This document shows, piece by piece, positions 26,583 to 35,192 of a stretch of DNA of 64,000 nucleotides. Made by a program: the position numbers and the translations under genes. The stretch is from Pseudogracilibacillus auburnensis. Lineage in GTDB: Bacteria; Bacillota; Bacilli; Bacillales; Amphibacillaceae. The stretch covers positions 186,001-250,000 of the forward strand of contig NZ_QJJQ01000005.1 in assembly GCF_003201975.1 (NCBI RefSeq), given 5' to 3'. A model generated the notes under the pieces. That model did not search any database, was not told the origin of the DNA, and saw nothing but the letters and a program-made list of their open reading frames with translations. The first letter of the stretch is position 1. Every line of letters starts with the position of its first letter.

Positions 26583-27821
26583 ATGAGCACAACAGCTAAG
26601 TCGAAACAAACATCATTCATTGGGAAAGCAGAAAATCAAACTATTTATCCCATTTTATTTATCATCGGAATATGTCATTTACTAAATGATTCTCTTCAAG
26701 CGGTCATTCCAGCAATGTTTCCCATTTTGGAAAGTTCACTTGGTTTAACATTTACACAACTTGGTTTGATCGCTTTTACTTTAAATATGGTATCTTCCGT
26801 CATGCAGCCTGTTATTGGAATGTATACGGATAAGCGTCCGATGCCATTTGCATTACCAATTGGATTAACGAGTAGTATGCTCGGCATGTTGGGTCTTGCA
26901 TTCGCCCCAAATTTTGAAATGATTTTAGTAAGTGTATTTTTTATTGGGATCGGTTCTGCGACATTCCATCCCGAAGGTTCACGTGTTGCCTATTTGGCTG
27001 CGGGTCCAAGACGTGGGTTAGCGCAAAGTATTTTTCAAGTTGGTGGAAATACTGGTTCCGCATTAGCACCTTTAATCACCGCACTTGTACTCGTTCCTCT
27101 TGGCCAATTTGGAGCAGTTTGGTTCACGTTTGTCGCAGGATTAGCGGTATTATTTTTGATTTATATTGCCAAATGGTATACAAAACAAATGATTTCATTT
27201 ACAAAAAATCGAGCAAAGACAAGTACGGTTCGCAAGCAATTAGTGCCTAAACAAGCTATACGCAATGCACTTATTGTTCTTATTTTCCTCGTATTTGCAC
27301 GTTCCTGGTATCAAAGCGCCATCTCAAATTTTTATGCTTTTTATGCAATCGATGTTTATGGCATAACGATTGCAAAGGCACAAATTTTTATTTTTACGTT
27401 TTTATTGCTGGGAGCGGTTGGGACGTTTTTTGGTGGACCTTTAGCAGATCGTTTTGGTAAAAGAAATGTTATATTATTATCCCTTTTAGGTTCAGCACCA
27501 CTTGCTGTTTTACTTCCATTTGTGAATAATGTTTTGGCGATTATTCTGTTATGTTTAATCGGTCTATTTCTTATGTCTAGTTTCTCTGTCACAGTTGTAT
27601 ATGCCCAAGAATTAGTTCCAGGTAAAATTGGCACAATGTCGGGGTTAATTGTCGGGTTAGCATTTGGAATGGGTGCAATTGGTTCTGTTGCACTCGGTTC
27701 TCTTATTGACTGGATCGGACTATCCCAAACGATGATCTTCGTTTCTTTCCTTCCGCTCCTTGGATTGTTAACCTTTTTACTACCGACTGATGAAAAAGTT
27801 GCCAAATGGTATGCTTCATAA
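26583..27821 (+). CDS. MFS transporter, fosmidomycin-resistance (Fsr) type
   Basis: A 412-residue major facilitator protein with 12 predicted helices. The N-terminal HLLNDSLQAVIPAMFPILE and the GIGSATFHPEGSRVAYLAAG segment are typical of the Fsr subfamily of drug efflux proteins. GAAGGG precedes the ATG. The gene stands alone between intergenic stretches. The substrate is unproven; other members export fosmidomycin or siderophores. Confidence 0.88.
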   Translation: MSTTAKSKQTSFIGKAENQTIYPILFIIGICHLLNDSLQAVIPAMFPILESSLGLTFTQLGLIAFTLNMVSSVMQPVIGMYTDKRPMPFALPIGLTSSMLGMLGLAFAPNFEMILVSVFFIGIGSATFHPEGSRVAYLAAGPRRGLAQSIFQVGGNTGSALAPLITALVLVPLGQFGAVWFTFVAGLAVLFLIYIAKWYTKQMISFTKNRAKTSTVRKQLVPKQAIRNALIVLIFLVFARSWYQSAISNFYAFYAIDVYGITIAKAQIFIFTFLLLGAVGTFFGGPLADRFGKRNVILLSLLGSAPLAVLLPFVNNVLAIILLCLIGLFLMSSFSVTVVYAQELVPGKIGTMSGLIVGLAFGMGAIGSVALGSLIDWIGLSQTMIFVSFLPLLGLLTFLLPTDEKVAKWYAS

Positions 27822-27945
27822 TTTTTAGTGGGGATGTTTTTGAGGAAAACCTTTTCCATACTCTTAAACTTCAGCGCATAAACTGAATTTGAGTCTCTAA
27901 CACTTTTAACACCTATTATTCATTGAGGATACTTAATGAGGGACT

Positions 27946-28139
27946 GCTGAATAAAGTATAAATTCAAGTCATGGCAATGGTTTGGACATGACTATATTGA
28001 GTAGATGTGCAAGGTTTTTGAAAATGATGGAAAAACCTTTGCATAGAAAAACTACCATCTTTTAAAAAACATAGGAAACAAAGTAGCTGAAGACTTAAAA
28101 CGACATAAGTTTGTTCAGGTGATTTGACGTTTATTCAGC
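27946..28139. repeat. possible small inverted-repeat element
   Basis: GCTGAATAAA (27946-27955) and TTTATTCAGC (28130-28139) are perfect inverted ends of a 194-bp non-coding stretch; a further TTTATTCAGG follows near 28173. The size and layout resemble a MITE or an insertion-sequence relic, but no target duplication was recognised. Confidence 0.4.
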
Positions 28140-28418
28140 TATTTCGGGCTCTTGATCAGCTGAAACCGTCATTTATTCAGGTACTTTGATGCTTTCCTCG
28201 GTTACACTGGAGTTCAGTACAGGTAACTCTAATGATTAGCAGATTGATGAACATGTTTGCGGAATAATTTAATTTACCTTCTAATGATAGAGTTTGTTTT
28301 GCCTTAAAAAGCAGGGACATTATTTTTAGTCGTTTTCTAGTCTTTTTTCCACAATTTTGGTAATCTAATGATAGAACATGAATTTACATTTCGACACAAG
28401 CATTGTGGAGGTCATTAT

Positions 28419-29480
28419 ATGAAAAAGTTAGTCATTTTAGGCGGAGGATACGGGGGAATCAAAGTATTAACTGGTCTTTTAGGGCTTGCCTTACCAGAGG
28501 ACTTACAAATCACCGTTGTTGATAAAAACCCGTACCATTCTTATAAAACAGAGTTTCATACAATCGTTGCCGGAACAGCGGCAGAAGTAGATGTAAGAAC
28601 TGCCTTTCCTTTACACGATCAAGTACATTATGAGTTTGGAGAAATTCGAAATATTAATCTTGAAAGTCAAGAAGTCTATTTCCGAGATAAAAGTACTGTC
28701 GTTCCTTACGATTATTTGGTCATTGCGTTAGGATGTGAGGATACGTATCACGGCATTGAAGGGGCGGAACAATATACGGAAAGTGTACAAAGCTTTTCTA
28801 AAGCGAGGCACACAGGACTTGCAGTTGGAAACTTAAAGGCTTATGGGAAAGTGTCAGTTGTTGGCGCAGGACTAAGTGGAATTGAGGTCGCTTCAGAAAT
28901 TAGGGAAAGTCGTCCTGATTTAAATATTCGCTTACTTGATCGGGGTGCTTCGGTTTTAAAAGCATTTGACCCAAAAGTTCAAGCCCACGTTGCCGACTGG
29001 TTTGTAAAGAATGATGTGGAAGTGCTCCATCATTCTAGTGTGGAATATGTCGAAAAAGATGGAGTTTGTAATAATGGAGTCTGTTATGTAAATGATGTAA
29101 CAATTTGGACAGCAGGAGTCCAACCTCATCGAATCGTTAGGGAATTACCGTTTCAAAAAGACAAATATAATAAAGTTGCTGTAAATAAGTTTTTCCAAGT
29201 ACCAAATTATGAAAACATTTATGTTATCGGTGATAATGCATCATCTGTCCACTCACCAAGTGGTCAGTTAGCAGGACAACAAGGTGAACAAGTCGCCATC
29301 ATTTTAGATGATATTTTAGAGGGGAAAGAACCAAAAGAGCCTAGGGAAATAAGGCTCCGGGGAACGCTAGGATCTCTCGGAAAGTCAGATGGCTTTGGTA
29401 GCATGTTCCAAAAGTCACTCACAGGTTTATTACCTAGACTTACAAAATCAGGTGTACTCTGGTTACAAAAACGACACTAA
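28419..29480 (+). CDS. NDH-2-like FAD/NAD(P)-dependent oxidoreductase (YutJ type)
   Basis: A 354-residue pyridine nucleotide-disulfide oxidoreductase family protein related to type II NADH dehydrogenases. The FAD-binding fingerprint is LVILGGGYGGIKVL at residues 4-17, the NAD(P) fingerprint is VSVVGAGLSGIEVASE in the middle, and the second FAD contact is IYVIGDNAS near residue 275. I start at ATG 28419, which has GGAGGT upstream, rather than at 28368. It probably passes electrons from NAD(P)H to quinone or another acceptor; paralogue identity (YutJ rather than Ndh) is by resemblance. Confidence 0.85.
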   Translation: MKKLVILGGGYGGIKVLTGLLGLALPEDLQITVVDKNPYHSYKTEFHTIVAGTAAEVDVRTAFPLHDQVHYEFGEIRNINLESQEVYFRDKSTVVPYDYLVIALGCEDTYHGIEGAEQYTESVQSFSKARHTGLAVGNLKAYGKVSVVGAGLSGIEVASEIRESRPDLNIRLLDRGASVLKAFDPKVQAHVADWFVKNDVEVLHHSSVEYVEKDGVCNNGVCYVNDVTIWTAGVQPHRIVRELPFQKDKYNKVAVNKFFQVPNYENIYVIGDNASSVHSPSGQLAGQQGEQVAIILDDILEGKEPKEPREIRLRGTLGSLGKSDGFGSMFQKSLTGLLPRLTKSGVLWLQKRH

Positions 29481-29550
29481 AAGATAAAAATACCGAGACT
29501 TTATGGTTAAGTAGTTCGGTTTTGAAGAATAAAATGTGAAAATACAAGTA

Positions 29551-29583
29551 AAAATGAGTATCAAATTTGATGCTCATTTTTTA
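29551..29583 (+). terminator. intrinsic terminator of the oxidoreductase gene
   Basis: AATGAGTATCAA and TTGATGCTCATT pair with one G-T wobble and are followed by a T-rich run, 70 bp beyond the stop codon. Confidence 0.75.
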
Positions 29584-29660
29584 TTGATTTTTAGTATGAT
29601 CTATTTAACAACCTTTATTCGACAATCGAATAGATTATAAAGTACAAGTCTGTGAGCAAT

Positions 29661-30377
29661 TTAGAAAGAAGTTACAAGTAAATATACCCCAGTAAACATC
29701 AAAATTATATACGTGATCACGCGAAATGCTTTTTGACTAATCCATTTAAAAAATAACTGTCCTAACATAATTCCTGCAAACAAAGGGGGTATAGCTATAA
29801 GAGAAAAAATCCACGTCTCTTTGCTCGTACCTCCAAACGATATTTGCATAACTAAACTAGCAAAGTAAACAAAGAGATAATAGGCCAACGTTGTACTTCG
29901 AAGTGTGGTTTTATCTATTCCGGCTCCAGAAAAATATAATAATAGGGGTGGACCTGGCACACCAATACTTGTCGTTAGTAATCCTGATATTCCCCCAGTT
30001 AGAAAGTCCTTGTTTTGCGTTCGATTTATCGTTAACTTCAAAATAAGTAGTATTGTTAAAATAAGAATAAGTGCACCAACAGTCATTTTTAATAACTGAA
30101 TATCTAAAAATAGATAAATAAAAATACCAAAAATCAGACCCATAATACTGCCTTTAACTAATCTAATTAACAAAGACTTGTCTACTTCTTTTCTAATTTT
30201 AAAAATCATAAAAGCCGAAAGACAAATAGAGAGTATAATATTAACTTGAATTGCCATGTGAGCAGGATAAATCAATAATAAAAAGGGAGTACCGATAATA
30301 GAAAAGCCATAACCAGTACTTGTTTGTAACAATGATGCTACCAATACAATTATAATAAGCACAATTACATCTTCCAT
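29661..30377 (-). CDS. TSUP (TauE/SafE) family anion exporter
   Basis: A 238-residue membrane protein with about eight helices and the two-fold repeated architecture of the TSUP family. The first conserved motif is LLQTSTGYGFSIIGTPFLLL, and the repeat-2 counterpart is GLLTTSIGVPGPPLLLYF. Family members move sulfite, sulfonates or other organosulfur anions; this one's substrate is not evident. AGGTGAAATC precedes the ATG. It stands alone. Confidence 0.88.
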   Translation of the reverse strand: MEDVIVLIIIVLVASLLQTSTGYGFSIIGTPFLLLIYPAHMAIQVNIILSICLSAFMIFKIRKEVDKSLLIRLVKGSIMGLIFGIFIYLFLDIQLLKMTVGALILILTILLILKLTINRTQNKDFLTGGISGLLTTSIGVPGPPLLLYFSGAGIDKTTLRSTTLAYYLFVYFASLVMQISFGGTSKETWIFSLIAIPPLFAGIMLGQLFFKWISQKAFRVITYIILMFTGVYLLVTSF

Positions 30378-30654
30378 CGTACGATTTCACCTACTTCAAA
30401 CATCAAGGTTAGCTTTTTTCCGCATCTTATATGTTGCAACATAAATTCAAGGTCTTTTAGGAAATCTAGAGGATCATCACTAATCATACAAACCGCCTTT
30501 TAAGTTAGCCCCCAAATTATCATACAATCCCCGCATTTTGAACAATATAGGAAAAGGTTAAAGAAGTTCATTGCAGAGTGTAAGATATCGTATTGCATGC
30601 TGAAACTGAACTACTTTACTTAATGATGTCTGTTTTTTTATGTTTCTAATGCGT

Positions 30655-31344
30655 TCACATAAAAAGTGCCACGACAAATGGTGTAATAATGGAAACAAAA
30701 ATGGCACTTACGATCATTGCTATCGTACTAATGGAGCCTTCAAGCTGGCCATTTTCCAAAGCTTTTGCCGTTCCAATCGCATGTGAGGCTGCCCCTAAGC
30801 CAACACCGCGACCAACTGGGTGTTTGATTCGGAACAGGCTAAACAAATATTTACTTATCATCGCCCCTGATATTCCAGCAATCATGACAAACACAGCAGC
30901 CAAAGGAGCAACACCACCTAGCGAATTACTAATATCCATTGCAACTGGAGTAGTTACTGACTTAGGTGTCAAGGAAAAAACAAGGGTATCTTCAAAACCA
31001 ATCACCTTTCCTAAATACACCCCTGATACTACACCGATGATCGCTCCAACAAATGTCCCCGTTAAGATTGGAAGAGCAAGCTTTTTCAATATTTCCCTAT
31101 TTTGATAGAGTGGGTAAGCAAGCGCCACGACCGCAGGACCAAGGAAAGCATTGATCCATTCGCCACCAATCATGTACGTTTCATAAGGAATATGAAACAG
31201 GATTAGAAATATAATGATAAGCAATGTAGCAACAGCAACAGGTAATAGTAGTGGTGAATAGACTCGTTTATATAACCACTTTGCTATTATATAAGCTAAT
31301 ATTGTTCCAATGACCACAAAAATAACGATAAATAGATCATTCAT
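30655..31344 (-). CDS. lrgB: LrgB/CidB family murein hydrolase-associated membrane protein
   Basis: A 229-residue polytopic protein with the LrgB signature segments FLGPAVVALAYPLYQNRE and LTPKSVTTPVAMDIS, then GLGAASHAIGTAKALE. LrgB acts with LrgA in a holin/antiholin-like system; in Bacillus the related pair YsbAB exports pyruvate. It overlaps lrgA by 8 bp, so the two are co-translated. Confidence 0.93.
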   Translation of the reverse strand: MNDLFIVIFVVIGTILAYIIAKWLYKRVYSPLLLPVAVATLLIIIFLILFHIPYETYMIGGEWINAFLGPAVVALAYPLYQNREILKKLALPILTGTFVGAIIGVVSGVYLGKVIGFEDTLVFSLTPKSVTTPVAMDISNSLGGVAPLAAVFVMIAGISGAMISKYLFSLFRIKHPVGRGVGLGAASHAIGTAKALENGQLEGSISTIAMIVSAIFVSIITPFVVALFM

Positions 31345-31708
31345 TGTTTAAATCCTTTCTTTTGGCGAATGATTCACTAATAAGCCCTGAGGCAACCATC
31401 ACAACAAATGTACTAACCATCGTAATGATAACTAAAAAGATACCTTTGCCCGCAAATAAATGGTAATAATTCAATAAGCCAACCGTCGCAGGAATAAAAA
31501 ATAATACTAAATGATTCATCATAAATCTAGCGCCTGATTCAATCCATTGCGCTCGAAGTATCCCTGTTGATAGTAATATAAACATGAATACAAGACCAAT
31601 AACGCTTCCAGGGATAAATAGACTAAAAGCTTGTTGGATCCATGTTCCGATGAAATACATACAAAACAAAAGGCCAATTTGGATGATGACTTTACCAATT
31701 TTCAACAT
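31337..31708 (-). CDS. lrgA: LrgA/CidA family holin-like protein
   Basis: A small membrane protein of about 123 residues with four helices and the CidA/LrgA pattern (IGLLFCMYFIGTWIQQAF, then PGSVIGLVFMFILL). I place the start at ATG 31708, giving the usual family length; a longer frame to 31765 would add a histidine-rich leader overlapping the methyltransferase gene and lacks a good ribosome site. With LrgB it forms a two-part membrane system for pyruvate transport or control of autolysis. Confidence 0.85.
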   Translation of the reverse strand: MLKIGKVIIQIGLLFCMYFIGTWIQQAFSLFIPGSVIGLVFMFILLSTGILRAQWIESGARFMMNHLVLFFIPATVGLLNYYHLFAGKGIFLVIITMVSTFVVMVASGLISESFAKRKDLNNE

Positions 31709-31727
31709 TATTCCCACCGTACTTTCC

Positions 31728-32369
31728 TTATGATGGTGATGTTTCTTGCTCTTCGATCGATGCACGGTAAATCACAAATTTCCCATACTTCCCATGATCA
31801 CCTGGAACTCTTATTTTATTGATCATTTCAAAAGGAGTTTGCATCTGAAGAAATTCTTTAAATTCTGGAAGTGGATAGTAAAGAATCAGCTCAACCGTAC
31901 GTTTATTTTCCTTGATTGACTTTAATATATTCATAATGACCCGTTTAAAAATTTTAATGGAAAATGGATTAAAAAAGTAAAAACAATTATCTTCTTCCTT
32001 TACTTCATATTGTTCCGCAAGTGCATACTCGAGTAAGATCGGTGCTTTTATATGCTGTCTTTTTTTACGATATGTTTGCTTGTTTTCTAGTGCTTCTGCA
32101 AATGTTTTGTCATGAGCCTCTACACCTGTAACCGGTATTTTAAAGTGATGGTGAATATAAAATGTAACCCTTCCCTTTCCACAACCAAAATCTACTACAC
32201 GGTCATTTTTATGAAACTTATACTGCTGAAACAATTTTTTCAGTGCACCATATGGTGTCGCTTCATATCGATTATAGGCACTTACTTTATTGCCCCAATC
32301 CCTTAATCCAACCGTTTTAATTTGTAATTGACGATCAAATTTTCTTTCTGCCAATGTTGCCTGCTCCAT
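31728..32369 (-). CDS. class I SAM-dependent methyltransferase
   Basis: About 213 residues with the SAM-binding motif DRVVDFGCGKGRVTFYI and the acidic end of strand 2 (VTGVEAHD), then a motif-IV-like FFNPF where N-P-F replaces the usual N-P-P-Y. The substrate is unknown. The N-terminus is unsure: ATG 32369 has no clear ribosome site, and a longer frame from 32417 has only TAAGG adjacent to its ATG. It lies just upstream of lrgAB on the same strand, with 20 bp between. Confidence 0.7.
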   Translation of the reverse strand: MEQATLAERKFDRQLQIKTVGLRDWGNKVSAYNRYEATPYGALKKLFQQYKFHKNDRVVDFGCGKGRVTFYIHHHFKIPVTGVEAHDKTFAEALENKQTYRKKRQHIKAPILLEYALAEQYEVKEEDNCFYFFNPFSIKIFKRVIMNILKSIKENKRTVELILYYPLPEFKEFLQMQTPFEMINKIRVPGDHGKYGKFVIYRASIEEQETSPS

Positions 32370-32419
32370 TTCTGTTTTATGTTCTAATATTATTGATAAA
32401 GTACTGAACCAACACATAC

Positions 32420-32497
32420 CTTATTAGCCTTTAACGGCGGGATGCTAAAGTTACACGCCAGTCAAGAAAGTTCGATACTCTCTTATCTGTCAAAAAA
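32420..32497 (-). repeat. dispersed ~95-bp repeat, copy 3
   Basis: Minus-strand blocks GACAGATAAGAGAGTATCG, CTTTCTTGACTGGCGTG and CCGTTAAAGGCTAATAAG match the dispersed family. It is non-coding and sits at the upstream edge of the methyltransferase gene. Confidence 0.6.
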
Positions 32498-32718
32498 GGC
32501 CCCGCCGCTATTGCGAAAGAGCCTCTTCATACATTATTAATCTATCATATTATGAAAAAGATTTCATGGAATAGGTAGTTTATTGATGTTGATGAAAGGT
32601 AACGGGTGGGCGACAATAACAATTATTATATTAGAATAATCGGGCAAAAAGTAGCCTGGTCTTTTCTATCCACCAAATGTCTACTACCACTGTGATTAAC
32701 TCTAATGACATGATAGGT

Positions 32719-32923
32719 GATCCAGCGCGAATGAGATTTATTCGGCGCGATGGCGAGATGATTCAGCGCGGATGAGATTTATTCGGCGCGATGACGAGGT
32801 GATCCAGCGCGAATGAATTTTATTCGGCGCGATGGCGAAGTGATTCAGCGCGAATAGGATTGATTCGGCGTGACGAAGAGGTGATTCAGCGCGGATGAGA
32901 TTTATTCGGCGCAACGAAGAGTT
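32719..32923. repeat. 41-bp minisatellite, five copies
   Basis: Units begin at 32719, 32760, 32801, 32842 and 32883, exactly 41 bp apart, each opening GAT(C/T)CAGCGCG. Each unit is itself two related halves: TCAGCGCG-AATGAGATTTA and TTCGGCGCG-ATGGCGAGGTG. A minus-strand frame of 95 codons across it is a by-product of the repeat. It is GC-rich against AT-rich flanks. Confidence 0.95.
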
Positions 32924-33074
32924 AATTGAAAATAGTATGCTTAAACTGTTCCGTCTTAAGGCATTACAACACTTTCGTACCAATCCTGCACCAACCAAGT
33001 ATTTCTTTTTCATCTTGTATAGCAATAATAATTCAATGTAATACTACAATGAGTAACTCACTGTCTTATCTTTT

Positions 33075-33178
33075 TAGAAAACTTAGTTTATACCATAGCT
33101 CCTCAATGACGTAAACCCTAGTGCGCTTATGCGAGTCAAGGAAAGGTTTTATACTTTCTTTCTTACTGACAAAAAAGA
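33075..33178 (-). repeat. dispersed ~95-bp repeat, copy 4
   Basis: Minus-strand blocks GTCAGTAAGAAAG, CTTTCCTTGACTCGCATAAG, CGCACTAGGG and AAACTAAGTTTTCTAAAAAG match the family best represented at 52761-52856. It directly abuts the htpG terminator. Confidence 0.65.
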
Positions 33179-33207
33179 CCCTGGTAAATATCTCTACCAG
33201 GGATCTT
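33171..33207 (-). terminator. intrinsic terminator of htpG
   Basis: AAGACCCTGGTA and TACCAGGGATCTT form the stem; six T residues follow on the minus strand. It begins 2 bp beyond the htpG stop codon. Confidence 0.9.
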
Positions 33208-33208
33208 C

Positions 33209-35089
33209 TTAAACCATTACTTTACAAATATCGTTCGTAAACTCGACCGGATCACCGATCGGTAAACCTTCAATTAAAATTGCTTGGTTGTACAACAAAT
33301 TCGTATACAGTGCTAGTTTTTCCTCGTCTTTGTCAAACGCATCTTTTAATGCATTGAAGACGTCATGATTTACGTTTATTTCAAGCACTTTATCTGCTTT
33401 AACACCTTGTCCGTCTGGCATTTGCTGCATGACCTTTTCCATCTCGATGGAGACTTCTCCTTCTGTAGAAAAGCAAACAGGATGGGAGCGCAGGCGTTTT
33501 GACGCTTTTACTTCTTTCACTTTATCTGATAATATTTCTTTCATTTTATCAAAAAGCTCTTTGTTATCGGACGCCTCTTTCTCCGCTTCTTTTTTCTCTT
33601 CTTCCGATTCAAGACCTAAATCGCCACTTGAAACGTTTTTAAATTCTTTTTCTTTGTAGTTCATTAACATACGAATAGCAAATTCATCGACATCTTCCGT
33701 GAAGTATAGGATTTCATATCCTTTATCTGCCACGATTTCTGTTTGTGGTAATTTTGCAATCCGCTCATTCGACTCGCCCGTTGCATAATAAATATACTTT
33801 TGTTCCTCAGGCATACGAGACACATATTCATCTAAACTGACTAACTTTTCTTCCGTTGATGAGTAGAACATGAGTAAATCTTGCAAGACGTTTTTATGTT
33901 GACCAAAATCACTATAGACACCATATTTCAATTGACGTCCAAACACGTCGTAAAATTGTACATATTTATCACGGTCATTTTTCAGTAAGTTTTGTAGCTC
34001 TGTTTTAATTTTTCGTGTAATATTTTTCTCAATCATCTTCAGCTGTCGATCATGTTGCAACATTTCCCGAGAAATATTTAACGATAAGTCTTCCGAATCG
34101 ACCATTCCTTTTACAAAGCTAAAGTAGTCAGGTAAAAGATCCGCACATTTATTCATAATGAGTACACCATTTGAGTACAGCTCTAACCCTTTTTCGTACT
34201 CTTTGGAATAATAATCAAATGGCATCGTCGCAGGGATGTATAAAATAGCATGGTAACGGATTGTCCCGTCAACACTCGTATGAATATGTTTTAATGGCTT
34301 ATCAAACCCGTAATGTTTTTCTTGATAAAAATTCTCATAGTCTTCATCTGTTAGTTCACTTTTGTTTTTTCTCCAAATTGGTACCATACTATTGATCGTT
34401 TCTTCTTCCACATAATCAACATACTCTTCTTCATTGTCTTCTTTTGGCTTACTTTTCGTCACATCCATTTTGATCGGGTAACGAATAAAGTCAGAATACT
34501 TCTTAATAATTTCTTGTAAGCGGAACTCTTCTAAAAAATCGCTATATGTTTCTTCTTCTGTATCTTCTTTGATTTTTAACGTGATTTCTGTCCCGATATC
34601 TGCCTTTTCTGTCGGTTGAATCGTATAGCCTTCTGCTCCTTCAGATTCCCATTTATACGCTTCTTCACTTCCGAATGCTTTACTAAGAACCGTCACTGTA
34701 TCGGCAACCATAAAAGCGGCATAAAAACCAACACCGAATTGGCCAATAATATCAAAATCCTCTTCCATTTCTGTTTCTGATTTAAACGCAAGGGAGCCAC
34801 TTCTTGCAATCGTACCAAGGTTCTCTTCTAATTCTTCCTTTGTCATTCCGATTCCAGAATCTGAAATAGATAATGTTCGATTTTCTTTATCAGCAGACAC
34901 CTTTATATAGTAATCGTCTCGGTTAAAAGATAAAGCATCGTCTGTTAATGTTTTATAGTAAATCTTGTCGATGGCATCACTCGAATTGGAAATCAATTCA
35001 CGTAAAAAAACTTCCTTCTGCGAATAAATGGAATTAATCATTAAATCGAGTAGCCGTTTTGATTCTGCTTGAAACTGTTTCTTTTCCAT
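33209..35089 (-). CDS. htpG: Hsp90-family chaperone HtpG
   Basis: A 626-residue ATP-dependent chaperone. The N-terminal GHKL ATPase shows [11 protein letters not shown], the ATP-lid aspartate in [12 protein letters not shown] and [14 protein letters not shown]. The middle domain has the catalytic arginine region [14 protein letters not shown], and the C-terminal dimerisation domain closes the protein. The length is normal. GGGAGGAAC precedes the ATG. No CIRCE element was seen; in Bacillus htpG belongs to a separate stress class. Confidence 0.97.
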   Translation of the reverse strand: MEKKQFQAESKRLLDLMINSIYSQKEVFLRELISNSSDAIDKIYYKTLTDDALSFNRDDYYIKVSADKENRTLSISDSGIGMTKEELEENLGTIARSGSLAFKSETEMEEDFDIIGQFGVGFYAAFMVADTVTVLSKAFGSEEAYKWESEGAEGYTIQPTEKADIGTEITLKIKEDTEEETYSDFLEEFRLQEIIKKYSDFIRYPIKMDVTKSKPKEDNEEEYVDYVEEETINSMVPIWRKNKSELTDEDYENFYQEKHYGFDKPLKHIHTSVDGTIRYHAILYIPATMPFDYYSKEYEKGLELYSNGVLIMNKCADLLPDYFSFVKGMVDSEDLSLNISREMLQHDRQLKMIEKNITRKIKTELQNLLKNDRDKYVQFYDVFGRQLKYGVYSDFGQHKNVLQDLLMFYSSTEEKLVSLDEYVSRMPEEQKYIYYATGESNERIAKLPQTEIVADKGYEILYFTEDVDEFAIRMLMNYKEKEFKNVSSGDLGLESEEEKKEAEKEASDNKELFDKMKEILSDKVKEVKASKRLRSHPVCFSTEGEVSIEMEKVMQQMPDGQGVKADKVLEINVNHDVFNALKDAFDKDEEKLALYTNLLYNQAILIEGLPIGDPVEFTNDICKVMV

Positions 35090-35192
35090 CTTATAGTTCC
35101 TCCCATTGGTAAGTCTCTATCCATCTTTATTTTAAAATGAATAAAAGAAATTTCAACTGAAATGATCGTTTTGCACTAAAATAAAACAGTTT

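Noticed and set aside
32719-32923. CRISPR array
   Set aside because: The repeats abut without unique spacers and no cas genes are nearby; it is a minisatellite. The same holds for 56819-57080.
32738-33025. Minus-strand 95-codon frame with repeated RRINLIRAES
   Set aside because: It is a by-product of the 41-bp array; 41 is not a multiple of 3, so the repeat peptide changes frame from unit to unit.
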